From assembly GCA_029948255.1 (NCBI GenBank), contig JALIZF010001847.1, forward strand, positions 620,001-684,000: a stretch of 64,000 nt of DNA, written 5' to 3'. Positions 33,318 to 44,899 of this stretch are shown one piece after another (the stretch's first letter is position 1; each line of letters opens with the position of its first letter). The notes beneath the pieces were generated by a model, which did no database searches, was not told the origin of the DNA, and worked only from the letters and a program-made list of their open reading frames with translations. The DNA is from Telmatactis stephensoni (taxonomy: Eukaryota > Cnidaria > Anthozoa > Actiniaria > Isophelliidae). Made by a program: the position numbers and the translations under genes.

Positions 33318-33530
33318 TAGTCCCCTATACCCCTTTGCAAAATGAAATCACACAAAAATATTTGGTCTTTTCACGCGTCATGGATAAATAAAAAATCTCT
33401 TGCACATTCACAAAAACGTCGAAAATTGCTTTCATGTGGATGCAAAAAGACACTAGACCTTGAATCACGTTTCAGATGAAAATAAATCAGCCATTCACAT
33501 TTCACGCAAAAAGGTATAGGGGATCCTGAT
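33318..33530. mobile_element. MITE, family M (AGTCCCCTATACC ends), copy 1
   Basis: Left end gtcccctataccccttt and right end aaaggtataggggatcc are mirrored. The body contains acgcgtcatggataa and gattcaccg-like blocks with tcacatttcacgc. It is matched, inverted, by the better preserved copy at 55867-56086. Confidence 0.8.
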
Positions 33531-33659
33531 ACAAAGATAGCAAAAATTGTTAGGGCTGTGAAGTTTGGCTTTGTGTGTTGCTACACTAGGCTGCAACTTT
33601 TAATGCAACTTATTATATACCCTTGTCGATATGCCCACTCTGATTGGCTAAAAGCTGTG

Positions 33660-33925
33660 CTTTATCAGAGAACGGAGCACAGCTCTGATGTCAGCAGCAC
33701 GAGCTCGACCATGCGCACACCTTTTGAATTTTTGTACGGAGAAAATCGAACTTTTTCCCTTGAATATTTACTTCAAAATATATAATAAAACAAATAGAAC
33801 ATCTTTTTCCGTGCTCCGTTCAGTAATACAGCACTTAGGAAGTGCCAAAAGCATTCATCACTTTCTGCATGATGTATTACTGAACGGAGCACGGAAAAAG
33901 CTGTTCTATTTGTTAAATGTTAAAA
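33660..33925. mobile_element. Inverted-repeat element, family X, copy 2 (inverted relative to copy 1)
   Basis: Contains ctttttccgtgctccgtt, cagtaatacagcac and their complements around a short loop, plus the flanking atcgaactttttcccttgaa block. Both parts match 13361-13600 in reverse. The inner hairpin is shorter than in copy 1. Confidence 0.8.
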
Positions 33926-34210
33926 ATTGGCATAGTGCAACATGGCATGTGGCAACTTCACAGTGGTTGTGAGGTTTTTGAACAAGCTTCAAAACCTTAT
34001 CATTGTTACCATGAATTTCCTGCAGCCATATGTTCCATGTTTCACTATGCCAACTTTAAACCCAAAAAATATTGTACCAAAAGTTGTTTGACCTGTAACA
34101 TCTTTAACACACCCTAAGCTGTGGTAATATATACATGTATATCTCCCTGGTTTAGCATTCTACAAAGAACCCTGAGTGAAAATAACATTTGATCACATGA
34201 CACTCATTTA

Positions 34211-35899
34211 TCATTTCTTCTTCTTTCCTTTGGATCTTTTTCCTTCCCCTATTAAAAAAGTTGAACAAATTATTTTAGGAAATAATTTACTAACATTATC
34301 ACCTGAAACAAAAAATACATATTGGAAGTCTTTATATGGCAACAGCAGAATGAATGAGATAAGGAATAAATGAATTTTGTTGATAAAACTGTCAAAATGA
34401 AATGAATTCAAATGCAAGTCCAGATTTCATTTGAACCAATGACCTTTCATTATTTAGTTCAAATCCCATCTGGAATCTCATCTGGAGCTCATTTGATTAT
34501 TTTGTTATGCAGGAGGGCAGTGAACCACTATGCCACCCATGAAGTGAAAATATAGTTTATGACGAAAATGCTGATATGTAAAATCCACATAAAATGCCCA
34601 ATTTCACATTTCTTCTCACTTCTACAACATACAGTGATTTCACTAAAATCTAGCGAGCTGTGAAGGTAAAAATAAATTAAACAAACCTTTCTTTGGTGGT
34701 CCTTTGCCTCTTTCTTTCCTTCTTACAGCCATTTCTTCTCTGTAATCCTGTTAGTTAAAGCAAATTTTGTATATTTATACTCACGGTGACTGCAAATTTC
34801 AATGGAGTGGAGGGAAAGGCGAGGCTATACAGACAAGGGTGTGTTGAATTACACAACAACATTTAACTGGAGGGAGGGGAGGGGGAGGGGGAGAGGGAGG
34901 GGGAGGGTAGGGGGAGGGGAGGTGGAGGTGGAGGGGGGAGAGAAGGATTTGCAAGTAGCAGCAGCAAGGTTTGTGTTTAAATGTTTTTCTAAAAGAAATC
35001 TTGTATTGAAGAGATAGTTCTTGCCATTCATAATTGTAAATGAATTTTTTTTTTTAATTAATTATAAACTTATTTGGAAAAATGTCGAGATATAGTTATA
35101 TAAGACACCAAATAAAACACTTCTGTCTGTCTGTCTGTCTGTCAGGGTCCAAAAAAATTCAACAGAACAGCTCATTATGTCTAAACCATTTGGTAAAGAC
35201 TAGATCTAGCCAGATACAGTGAAACCTACCAAATGATCATCTCTATAAAATCCAAGGTGACGCAGTCTTAATAAAAGGGAGTTGAACATCTTTAGAGGCG
35301 GGTAATAATTATTGATGATATCACCAAGAGGTCTTTTGCTGTAGTACTTGACAACTTTGAAGGATCTGGTAAAAAATACATCATAGAGTACATAATTATT
35401 GGATGACTCATTGAACTTTCATCTAATACCATGTAAACCCATTGGTGGAATTATCTAATACCACAAAATTGCAAAGGAAATTGAAAGAAAACTGCAATGA
35501 AAACTGTCAAAAAACAGAAAACTGCATGTTTACAGTATCTGATAACAGAAACTATAATACAGATATACTCAAATAAATAAATAATTAAAATAACCAAAGA
35601 CTGCATGTACAGGAAATGGCAAAAAAATGCACCAATGCAAGTCTTAATACCGTCCTCTGTCCTTTTGAAGCGGAAAACCCCTAGTTAACCCGTACACGAC
35701 GATACTGTAACTACCCCAAACCTTGACCTGGAGAATTCTCTTGAAAATCCATACTATTTCTATCCATGCTTCAAAGAAGACAAATAGTACAGACAAATCG
35801 TATAGAAAAAACAACTTACTGTTGTGTAACTGGTCGAGTCAATTTACCAAAAATTCGGGCTCGAAGCAAAGCCATTTTTCTTGCATAATTCGAACTCAT
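34211..35899 (-). CDS. MRPS33: Mitochondrial ribosomal protein mS33, 4 exons, 104 aa
   Basis: Small-subunit mitoribosome protein. Exons in coding order: 35899-35820, 35365-35230, 34747-34687, 34248-34211. They total 315 nt (104 aa plus stop; human MRPS33 is 106 aa as I recall). Exon 1 reads MSSNYARKMALLRARIFGK, matching the family's MSS...R.S.LSARLFGE start. Exon 2 carries SFKVVKYYS and LRHLGFYRDDH (human LRFLGLYRDEH). Exons 3-4 give the basic end, RGKGPPKKGEGKRSKGKKKK. Junctions are gtaagt, gtaggt and gtttgt donors with ag acceptors, phases 2, 0 and 1. It is transcribed divergently from NUDT19, 616 bp away. Confidence 0.95.
34869..34947 (+). repeat. G-rich purine tract with G-quadruplex potential, inside MRPS33 intron 2
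   Basis: Many runs of three or more G (gagggggagggg-type) within 80 bp on the plus strand. It is antisense to MRPS33, so the pre-mRNA carries the C-rich side. The tract ends about 120 bp before the exon 3 donor-side region. Confidence 0.75.
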
Positions 35900-36515
35900 A
35901 TTGACGACTTTTCTGCCAGATGAAATACCAGCTTACATCGCAGATAAAAGTGAATAAAGGTTGGAATTGTGCCTAAAAAATGTAATCACTACAACACTTC
36001 ACCACGAATAACGAGGAAAAATGGGTCGAGTTTTCCATGTGCTGCCACAGGAAGCCCAATTAACATGTAAATCTGCAACTTTGTTTATTTAATTTGTCAA
36101 TAAAACTAAAGTAAAAGATTAAAAGAAAACTATATATTTCAAATAACCTTTCGACATTTCTAAACTTTAACATCAACAATATTTTTAAGACGCACCTTTC
36201 ATAAGCAGTGACTGGGATTCCTGTGCTTATGTTATTTCCATGCCAGCAGGCCAGCAGTCTCTTACTACCGACAGCCAGTTCGCAGTTCTCCAACAATCGA
36301 CCTGAACTATGACAACATTTTCATTGATTTTTCTTGCTTCTACAAGTTCACAGAATGACTCCTTGAATTAATTAAAGGAGACCTTTTTTTCCTGAATTTC
36401 TGCCAAGAAAAGTGCAAGTACGTTTACTCATCTGCTGAGCTGAGATCTCTGACGAAGATCAACTGAAATCTACACAGTTGTTGGACTTCGGACTTTTATA
36501 CTAACTTAAGACTTA
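35900..36515. promoter_or_regulatory. Shared divergent promoter region of MRPS33 and NUDT19
   Basis: 616 bp separate the two start codons. There is no obvious TATA box at either side. The string ccacaggaagcccaat at 36045-36060 matches the end of a transposon family found at six other places in the window, so part of the promoter is probably transposon-derived. A bidirectional promoter is inferred from geometry only. Confidence 0.5.
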
Positions 36516-39500
36516 ATGGCTGCTAGTAAAAGAATTGCACATCGTTTATGGAGGGAATCTGCAACGTTGATGATCATTGGTCGTAATACTACTAAGGCTA
36601 CGGACAACTTTAATTACAAAGTCTTGCTTTTACAGAGAAGTTCCAAGAGTAGATTTATGGTAATCGCCATTCCTTTTTATTGATTGATCAGTTAGCTTGA
36701 TTTGCCCGTGTTCTGTGAATTAAAACTGTCAGTGAAACAGTGTATAGACCAACCACCCTGGTAGTTATAGAAAGAGTGCCTAAGTGGTTGTATCAAGTGG
36801 TCAGGAAGTGATTGATTATTATTAGATAAGATACATAACTAATAATAAGATCAAAAGATGCATAATCAGTAGTCAGTTGACAAGCCGGTACAGTAGTGAA
36901 TATATTAATTAGTTCCAGACTTAAACGAAGACAAATAGCAACTTTTTTGCAATATATTGTGCACAGTTCATTTGCACCATGTGTCCATCCTCGCCATGCT
37001 GTGCGTGTGCAAAATTGCAGAAAAAAGTTGTAGATTGAAGGGCTCTTTCTCAATATATACAACACTCAAAATACCATACCACTCTCTCTATATAGTGCAC
37101 ATACCATAGACCATAGAGACTATAGATCCTATAGAGACCATAGGGACTGTAGATCTTATAGAGAGCATAGAGACTATAGAGACTATAAAGACCATAGAGA
37201 CCATAGAGACCATAGAGACTATAGAGACCATAGAGACCATAGAGACTATAGAGACCATAGAGACTATAGAGACCATAGAGACCATAGAGACCATAGAGAC
37301 CATAGAGACTATAGAGACCATAGAGACTATAGAGACCATAGAGACCATAGAGACCATAGAGACCATAGAGACTATAGAGACCATAGAGACTATAGAGACC
37401 ATAGAGACTATAGAGACCATAGAGACCATAGAGACTATAGAGACCATAGAGACTATAGAGACCATAGAGACCATAGAGACCATAGAGACTATAGAGACCA
37501 TAGATCCTATAGAGACCATAGAGACCATAGAGACCATAGAGACCATAGAGACTATAGAGACCATAGAGACCATAGAGACTATAGAGACCATAGAGACTAT
37601 AGAGACCATAGAGACTATAGAGACCATAGAGACTATAGAGACCATAGAGACCATAGAGACTATAGAGACCATAGAGACCATAGAGACTATAGAGACCATA
37701 GAGACTATAGAGACCATAGAGACTATAGAGACCATAGAGACTATACATGTAGAGACTATAGATACTATAGAGACCATAGAGACCATAGAGACTATAGAGA
37801 CTATAGAGACCATAGAGACTATAGAGACTATAGAGACCATAGAGACTATAGAGACCATAGAGACTATAGAGACCATAGAGACCATAGAGTCACTATAGAG
37901 ACCATAGAGACCATAGAGACTATAGAGACCATAGAGACTATACATGTAGAGACTATAGATACTATAGAGACCATAGAGACTATAGAGACCATAGAGACCA
38001 TAGAGACCATAGAGACCATAGAGACTATAGAGACCATAGAGACTATAGAGACCATAGAGACTATAGAGACCATAGAGACCATAGAGACTATAGAGACCAT
38101 AGAGACTATAGAGACCATAGAGACTATAGAGACCATAGAGACTATAGAGACCATAGAGACCATAGAGACCATAGAGACCATAGAGACTATAGAGACCATA
38201 GAGACCATAGAGACCATAGAGACTATAGAGACCATAGAGACTATAGAGACCATAGAGACTATAGAGACCATAGAGACCATAGAGACCATAGAGACTATAG
38301 AGACCATAGAGACCATAGAGACTATAGAGACCATAGAGACCATAGAGACCATAGAGACTATAGAGACCATAGAGACCATAGAGACTATAGAGACCATAGA
38401 GACCATAGAGACCATAGAGACTATAGAGACCATAGAGACCATAGAGACTATAGAGACCATAGAGACCATAGAGACTATAGAGACTATAGAGACCATAGAG
38501 ACTATAGAGACCATAGAGACTATAGAGACCATAGAGACCATAGAGACTATAGAGACCATAGAGACTATAGAGACCATAGAGACTATAGAGACCATAGAGA
38601 CTATAGAGACCATAGAGACTATAGAGACTATAGAGACCATAGAGACCATAGCTCCTAGTAGAGACTATAGAACTAGTCTAGAGACTAAGCAGAGACTATA
38701 GAGACTATAGAGACTATAGAGACCATAGAGACTATACATGTAGAGACTATAGATACTATAGAGACCATAGAAACCATAGAGACTATAGATCCTAACCTGC
38801 AAAATTTGTTGTACACATAGTAGTTATACAATGGTTTCAAGTGGCATACCGTGGAATATCCCACAAGTCACTTGTATTTTCTAGTATACACACAAGCCTT
38901 TGTATACAAAGAAAATACAAGTGATGAGTGGGATATCCACAGTATGCCACAAGAAACTATTGTATAACTATTTTATCCCACGCCAGAAAAAATACAGCAA
39001 ATTGGCGCAATTATCATGGGAAGGATCAGTTGAATACCGCCGAATATACAACAGCTTTTCTGTTTTCTGATTGGCTGTATTTTTTTGTGTGGGATGAAAT
39101 TATTTTGCACAAGGTTAACACATAGTGCAACTAAGTGTTGTGTGCAGTGTTGCAGGTAGAGTTGCACCATGTGTCCAGACCCTTACTGAACAACTGTAAG
39201 GACATGGTAAAAAGTCCCTGAAGTGCTGTGTTGTGCTGTGGTTTACATGTAGAGCATTAATTTTTTGCATGGGAAACTTACTGCCCTGTACCACAACTGT
39301 GTTTGTCTATAAAAACATTCAAAATTCCTGCCATGACTGTTCGATGCAGTGCAGACTGTGCCATTTCCCAGTCATGCAAAATCTGCTGTAACACATCACT
39401 TTTTGAGTCAGGCATTTGTTTTATTTCTTCGTGTACATTTCTTGTATTTTTATGGACTGCCACTAAAATAAGGAAAATATTACATATAAAAGAAAACTTA

Positions 39501-42500
39501 AAATGGGACTATTAACAACAAACAATATGTTTCTTCTTTTGAAGCCTGGTAATTATGTGTTCCCTGGTGGCGTTATAGATGATGCAGACTTTGCAGATGA
39601 ATGGATGGATCTCTATCACAACTCCTTCAAGGCTTTTGGCTTGGACTTCAAAGGCATTCTGGACATCAAAGGCCCTCGGCCACCCATTTTCCAAAACTCT
39701 GGCACATCAGTACCTTGTGAAGTTGCATTTAGAATTGGTGCTATTAGGGAAACATTTGAAGAATCTGGCATTTTACTCTTAAAGAAAATGCCTGAGAAAA
39801 ATTCTAATGGCCAAGATTCTTCTAATGGATGTGTTCATGTGTGTGATAAATTATCCAATTTGGAAATCAAAGAGTGGCGAAAAGATGTACATAATGACCC
39901 TACAAAGTTTCTTTCTCTGTGCAAGTAAGAACAATTATTGATTCATTTACTAATGACATCAATTGAGAGTTCACAATAGGGCTCTGAAATCAATATCAGG
40001 CCTTGCATTTCTCCCAAACTGATTTCTCCCTAAATTCCAACCAGGAGCTAGGAGCAAGGATGGCACAGTTGGTTAGTGCATGGCCTTCAGTGCAAGAGGT
40101 CTAGAGTTCGATCCCCAAATCTCACATATCTTTGTTTCAACTTCTTTACTTTCTGTGTAGCTTTAAATAGCTTTAAATACCCTTAAAATGGAGCACTGAT
40201 AGAGAGAGGAGAGTAAAATGAGTGCACCATCAACCTCAAGTTTATCAGTTACTCAAATTACTGTCATTAGTTATCGACGTAAAATGTGGTCGCTTTACTT
40301 TACTTTACTTTAACCAAGAAATCAGTAAAATCTCACAAGACAACAATGAATCCCACTCACCCCCTCATTCTACTCAACACCAAACACTCTACACACTTTT
40401 TGTACTTATTCATTGTAGATACTTGAACAGTGTTCCTGATGTCTGGTCGCTGGGTGAATGGACAAACTGGTTAACACCATCAAACATGAAAATAAGATTT
40501 GATACAGCCTTCTATATATGTTTCTCAGATCATGAACCATCAGCTCTTCATGATGAAGGAGAAATGGTTCATTCTGTGGTAATAAACCCTTTAGTATGAT
40601 TCACCATTGATAATAGACCTTTCCTAAATTTACTTGAGAGGCCACAACAATAGATTCATGGCGAGACTGGAGTTGACAAATGCAGTAAATGAATGGATTT
40701 AGAAAAACAATCTTGACTCAAATCTATTATCATGTGGTCAGTCATGCAAATTTGGGAAAGGTCTAATAATGCCAATCAAAGTTTTCTTCTTTATGTACAC
40801 TTGCTCCTCATGAATTCATGAAATCCATTGGTAAATTGGATTCAAATAGGTAATTTGGTTACAAACTGTCATAAACAGAAGTGCATAATTTGATAATTTG
40901 AATGCAATTTACCAGTGGAAAAAAGTTATAATCAAGACTTAGAGGAAGTCTACCATAAAGGCTGCTACAGTGTATGATAGATTTGCTACAAAATATCCAC
41001 AAATAGATACTAGTTATACAATGGTTTCGAGTGGAATACCATGGAGTATCCCATGAGTTACATTGTATTTGTAATTTCTAGTATACACACAAGTCTTCAG
41101 GCGAGTGCGTATTCCACAGTATGCCATGAGAAACCATTCTATAACTATTTTATCCCACACCATAGAAAATGCAGCCAATTATCACTGATAATGTCTCATG
41201 GGAAGAAGCAGTTGAATACCACTGAATATACATTAGCCTCCGTTGCAGACATCTTTTGTAGAACTACAAAAGACGTCTGCAACGAAACGGAGGCCAACAA
41301 CAGCTTTCCTGGTTTCTGATTGGCAGTGTTTTCTATGATGTGGGATAAATATGTGTATACAATGCTGATAAAATCAGAACCCCCAGACTAGTGGTAGGGA
41401 AGGACACAATAAATTGAGGAAAGATAACACCATTTTCTAAATAACTTCTAACCCAGGTTGAGGATGTGAGTTTGAGTGGAAATTCATAAAATGTGATTAC
41501 TAGTAAGAGTAGTCTGTGCCCCCTTTCAGTGAACTTCCTCAAACTCAAAATAGAGGTCCATGAATTGTACTTAACTGATCCCCCCCCCCCCCCCCCCCTC
41601 TCTATGCATTTATCTACCTAAATCTCTCCCTTTATGTATTATAAACCAAGCATCATTGGCGATGGACCTGTTCTTAGAAAGAGTCTTGCAGAGAATTCAC
41701 CATGATAGTTTCATTTTGTTCTTTCAGTGGAAGACGCCAGGTGAAGCATTAATCGACAATTTTGCCAAGAAAAACCGATTAGGATTCCCACAGGTGTACA
41801 CCATGCTACAGCTCTGCAGGTTAGTAGATAAATGTGCATTTAACAAATTGAAGATACTTTTCTATAGTCTGCACTCTTATCGAACATAGAAATGACATCG
41901 GATATCTGAGATATGAATCCAAACTTAAGTGCAACCACGAGCGTAACGAGTGATTTCACTGCAAAGTTTAAAACTTCAAACCGTAAACAAAAAGGTAAAG
42001 GGTAATTTATTTTACTTTGAAGAGCGGGGAGTGGTTGCCAAATCTCCCAGGCCAGGGGCTCTTGTTTAAGCTTTTGATGATGCGCCCTCTACCCCCTCTA
42101 TCCATCAATCCATCAGTGCTCGTTTTTACGGGTATTTAAGGCTAATTAAAGCTGGAAAGGAAAGAAGTTGAAACAAGAACGTGAAGTCACTGGGAATCGA
42201 ACTTGGGGCCTCTGGCACCGTAAGGCGCGCACTAACCAACTGTGCCATCCATGCTCCTTATAAAAGTTTTACAACTTGCACTTTTATAAACTTGCACTTG
42301 CGTAACGGATGTCATCAGCACAAGGGGTCAGCCTCTAATGTGGTAAAAAACAGCTTTGATCTTGGTCAGAACGATTTTCAGCCAATCACATTTTGAGAAA
42401 TTTGCTAGATGTGGTAAGAAAAACAGCTTTGTTCTTGGTCAGAATGATTTTATTACTTGGTGACCACTGTCACCCACTTCCGTGAAAGTAAAGGCATGCC

Positions 42501-43576
42501 CTTCTAGGAGAGTAAGCTTTTCGTTTTGGGAGAGAAGATGGGCCGGTAAGGGGTTACCAGCGTTTGCATAATTATGCTTTTCGTCAGACAAAAGCCTTCA
42601 CTGGAAATCGAGCGATAGGTTGCCATGAAGCCAACAAAGTGTCCAAACCTCCACTAATGAAAACTGAGCAGTTACGTCAGTTGGAGCGCATAGTTTTTGC
42701 AAACGGTGGTAATGCTAGGCCAAAGTCAGTGTTCCTTATCACACGAATAAAACGTTGACTGGAATTTATTGGTCTCTTAACATTACAGAATGACAGATTG
42801 GAACGAACTGAAAGCCTTCCAAGAAAGTCGTTCCAAAGAAGGATGTATACGAATACTTCCAGTTCACATCAAATGTAGCGATGGAAGTGTAGTAAGTGCG
42901 ACTTGAGTTATATTGGGGTGGACTCGTATGTATACTGCGGTTTGGCTATTTTTCCGCAACAAATGTCCGTGTAAAGTAGGTTTCCACGGAATTTCTGGAA
43001 TTTCAGTAAAATAGAACTATTGCCCTGGAAGCAACAAGATTTTGTTTGTTTTTGGTGTTGTTTGTTGTTGATGGTGTTTTTTCAGTGTTCTTGTTTGTTT
43101 GCCTGCCTGCCTGCTTTGACTGTTCGAATAAGTCGAAACTTGCATTAGTTTACGATCAACATTGAGTAAGCTCAAAGTGCTGGCAAGTCCTCGGAAGTAG
43201 AAGTCGATGTAAGTAGTCGCAAGTTAATGCAAACGAGACGCAAGTATGAACTTGTTTGATCGATGCTTTAATGTATATTTGTTATTTCCCATAGGTCTTT
43301 CTCCCCGGAGACGATATGTATCCCAAAGTACTTGATTACGTAGTAAAATTCACCAATGGTAACTATGGTATCCGAGATGGAATTGTTCCTTTGGAAACGT
43401 ATAACAACACGTGTGAAGAACTTGAATCAGGAGTAACGCACTTTCATCGTATCATCCTAGCAGACAGTGGAATGACGATGAAGGCCAACTGCTCTATGGG
43501 CCATGGAATACCTATTCCTATTTCAGATATTGACCAGTTTAAGAAACTTGCTTTAAACACGAATGCAAAGTTGTGA
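36516..43576 (+). CDS. NUDT19: NUDT19 orthologue, Nudix CoA diphosphatase, 6 exons, 386 aa
   Basis: Exons: 36516-36659, 39545-39924, 40419-40578, 41728-41819, 42789-42891, 43295-43576 (1161 nt, all GT-AG and in frame). NUDT19 (mouse RP2) hydrolyses coenzyme A to 4'-phosphopantetheine and 3',5'-ADP in peroxisomes. The Nudix fold starts at about residue 14. The CoA-type motif LLLQRSS..RFMPGNYVFPGG spans 37-57. The Nudix box is split by the long insertion typical of this family: the Gly part is at 56-57 and RETFEESGI at 116-124, which keeps the metal-binding REx2EE glutamates. The last three residues are AKL, a type 1 peroxisomal targeting signal. Human NUDT19 is about 375 aa, as I recall. Intron 1 (2.9 kb) holds a 1.7 kb satellite; other introns hold SINEs and MITEs. 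Confidence 0.95.
37105..38795. repeat. Nine-bp satellite of two unit types, about 1.7 kb, in NUDT19 intron 1
   Basis: Nearly pure tandem array of gagaccata and gagactata, about 180 units. The T-type units are almost always isolated between one to four C-type units. Three larger insert-like blocks, each with gactatacatgtagagacta followed by a gatactatagag motif, occur near 37740, 37940 and 38731, showing block duplication. Both ends are degenerate (37105-37190 and 38650-38795). Three overlapping minus-strand frames, (MVS/IVS)n and (YGL/YSL)n, are artefacts of the nine-bp period and are not genes. Confidence 0.97.
38815..39106. mobile_element. Inverted-repeat element, family T, copy 1, NUDT19 intron 1
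   Basis: Begins agttatacaatggtttcaag and has the mirrored gaaactattgtataact near 38953-38970, with tgggatat/atatccca arms inside. A second half ends in ctgattggctgta-ttttttgtgtggga. The second copy is at 40968-41345. Confidence 0.75.
40042..40210 (+). mobile_element. tRNA-derived SINE, family S-a, NUDT19 intron 2
   Basis: A-box-like TGGCACAGTTGG (40061-40072) and B-box-like GAGTTCGATCC (40104-40114) in a tRNA-like head. They are followed by a body with gtttcaacttcttt and gctttaaatacccttaaaa. A reverse copy lies 2 kb downstream in intron 4. Confidence 0.82.
40968..41345. mobile_element. Family T element, copy 2, interrupted by a 63-bp hairpin, NUDT19 intron 3
   Basis: Same order of blocks as 38815-39106 (agttatacaatggtttcgag, tatgccatgagaaacca, tcatgggaag, ctgattggcagtg). 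At 41231-41293 it carries an extra near-perfect hairpin (ttagcctccgttgcagac ... gtctgcaacgaaacggaggccaa) absent from copy 1, which reads gaatatacaacagc at that point. ACA flanks the hairpin on both sides. Confidence 0.8.
41580..41598. repeat. Poly-C run, about 19 bases
   Basis: Uninterrupted C run followed by a tctct stretch in NUDT19 intron 3, about 130 bp before the exon 4 acceptor. Confidence 0.9.
42085..42258 (-). mobile_element. tRNA-derived SINE, family S-a, inverted copy, NUDT19 intron 4
   Basis: On the minus strand the head reads TGGCACAGTTGG (complement of 42237-42248), then gttcgattccca (complement of about 42190-42201), then the gtttcaacttctttcc body. Same family as 40042-40210 in opposite orientation, so the two could pair in the NUDT19 pre-mRNA. 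Confidence 0.82.
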
Positions 43577-43659
43577 AGATGTCATTTCTTTATTACAAAA
43601 TATAGGTAGGAGTAGATTAGATTGACGAATACCCTCACTTATTTTTTTAATCTTAAAAG

Positions 43660-43985
43660 ATTGTTACGATGCCGAATATATAGAGGATATTACATGGCCG
43701 CGCGGAGATACTAATTTTATCTTCGAGTGTTCAATTGATATCTCACGAGTGAGCGCATTTATTATATAGATATCGATGAGACTTAAATAAGAAAACAACT
43801 TAAAAGTACCGTAACGTTGAAAAATACCGGTTACTATGCCAACAGTGATATCTTCACATGTGAAAGATATATCTTTACATGTGCTTGATATCAAGTTTTC
43901 GACACTGGAGAAAACCTGGTATCTCATCGATATCTATATAATAAATTTCGTTTCATGAAGATATGAGCAAAATGCTGATAGCTTT
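43660..43985. mobile_element. Interspersed repeat with ggatattacatggccgcgcg and inverted atatctcatcg blocks
   Basis: Shortly after the NUDT19 stop. gatatctcacgagtgag and tatatagatatcgatgaga near 43735-43795 are mirrored by tctcatcgatatctatataa near 43920-43940, which defines a MITE-like core. The tacatggccgcgcggagata string looks familiar as a dispersed invertebrate repeat, but that is from memory. Confidence 0.6.
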
Positions 43986-44484
43986 TAGCTACCGGATTGA
44001 GATTTTATACGACTTTGAAAAAGTCAATACCGTGTCTAGACTCATGTGTGCTAGGCCCTGCGCAAACAAGGCCCGGCTGGTCGTCCTCCTCTGCCACCAC
44101 GACTCATACCTCCAGACGTCGTCATAGCAACAATGCGACTTCCATGATTCGATGATGACCGTAACACAACTCTCGAGAGAGAGTCAGAAGTGTTGCGAGA
44201 CGACTGTAGGAACAGGAGTCTATGATATGACGTGCATGCATTTTAATTGGCCAACAGCCGTTTTCTTGAATCTAATAAAAATGTTGCCACGGTTTTGACG
44301 TCTCCACTTAATTTTTCATTTACGCTACTTTATAATGAACCTCGTTATAACAATTACCCTATTATAAAGAACCAACGACGAATTATGGCGGATATCGTGT
44401 TTATAACACTGTACTCTGAAGCCAAGAGAAACGCTCGTCTACGCCTCGTGCTTGGTTATATTTCTCATCATGACGACCTTAACT

Positions 44485-44757
44485 CGGCGGCACGAACGGC
44501 TCGTGGAACCCATAATTCGAAATGGAACGCTCGCCGAGTAAATAGCGGGACTGTGTTTTGCTCATCTGCAGCAAATGCTGTCACAAGTAGGGTCTAAAAG
44601 TCAAAGTGTTATTCCGCAAAATTAAAGTAATAATGTGTTCATAAGTCTTCACACGAGTGACGATAGAGCAAAGCATAGTCCCCCTACTTACTCGGCGGGC
44701 GTTTCATTCCGAATTCTGGGTTCACGAGCCGTTCGTGCCGCCGAGTGAACGGCTATA
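44485..44757. mobile_element. Inverted-repeat element
   Basis: ctcggcggcacgaacggctc and gcccgaattc-like, cgcccgccgagta blocks at 44490-44540 are mirrored at 44690-44750 (gagccgttcgtgccgccgag). The 116-codon frame at 44247-44597 runs through it and is not considered a gene. Confidence 0.7.
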
Positions 44758-44899
44758 AGCATTCAACAGACGCGTCCAGGCAATATTCTGAACTGGAGGT
44801 GAATAGTGGTAGAAAACATACTGAAACGCAAAGGGCCCTGGTTAATATTCCTAAAACCGCTTTTCACCGATAGTGAAAAGAAAAATTGTTTTAGTTAAG

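Noticed and set aside
37050..38649. Three long minus-strand frames with (MVS/IVS)n or (YGL/YSL)n
   Set aside because: They are produced by the nine-bp satellite, whose period keeps frames open, and they lie inside NUDT19 intron 1.
37105..38795. CRISPR-like regular repeats
   Set aside because: Nine-bp contiguous units without unique spacers, in an animal intron; a satellite.
44247..44597. 116-codon plus-strand frame
   Set aside because: It runs across one arm of an inverted-repeat element and shows no domain.
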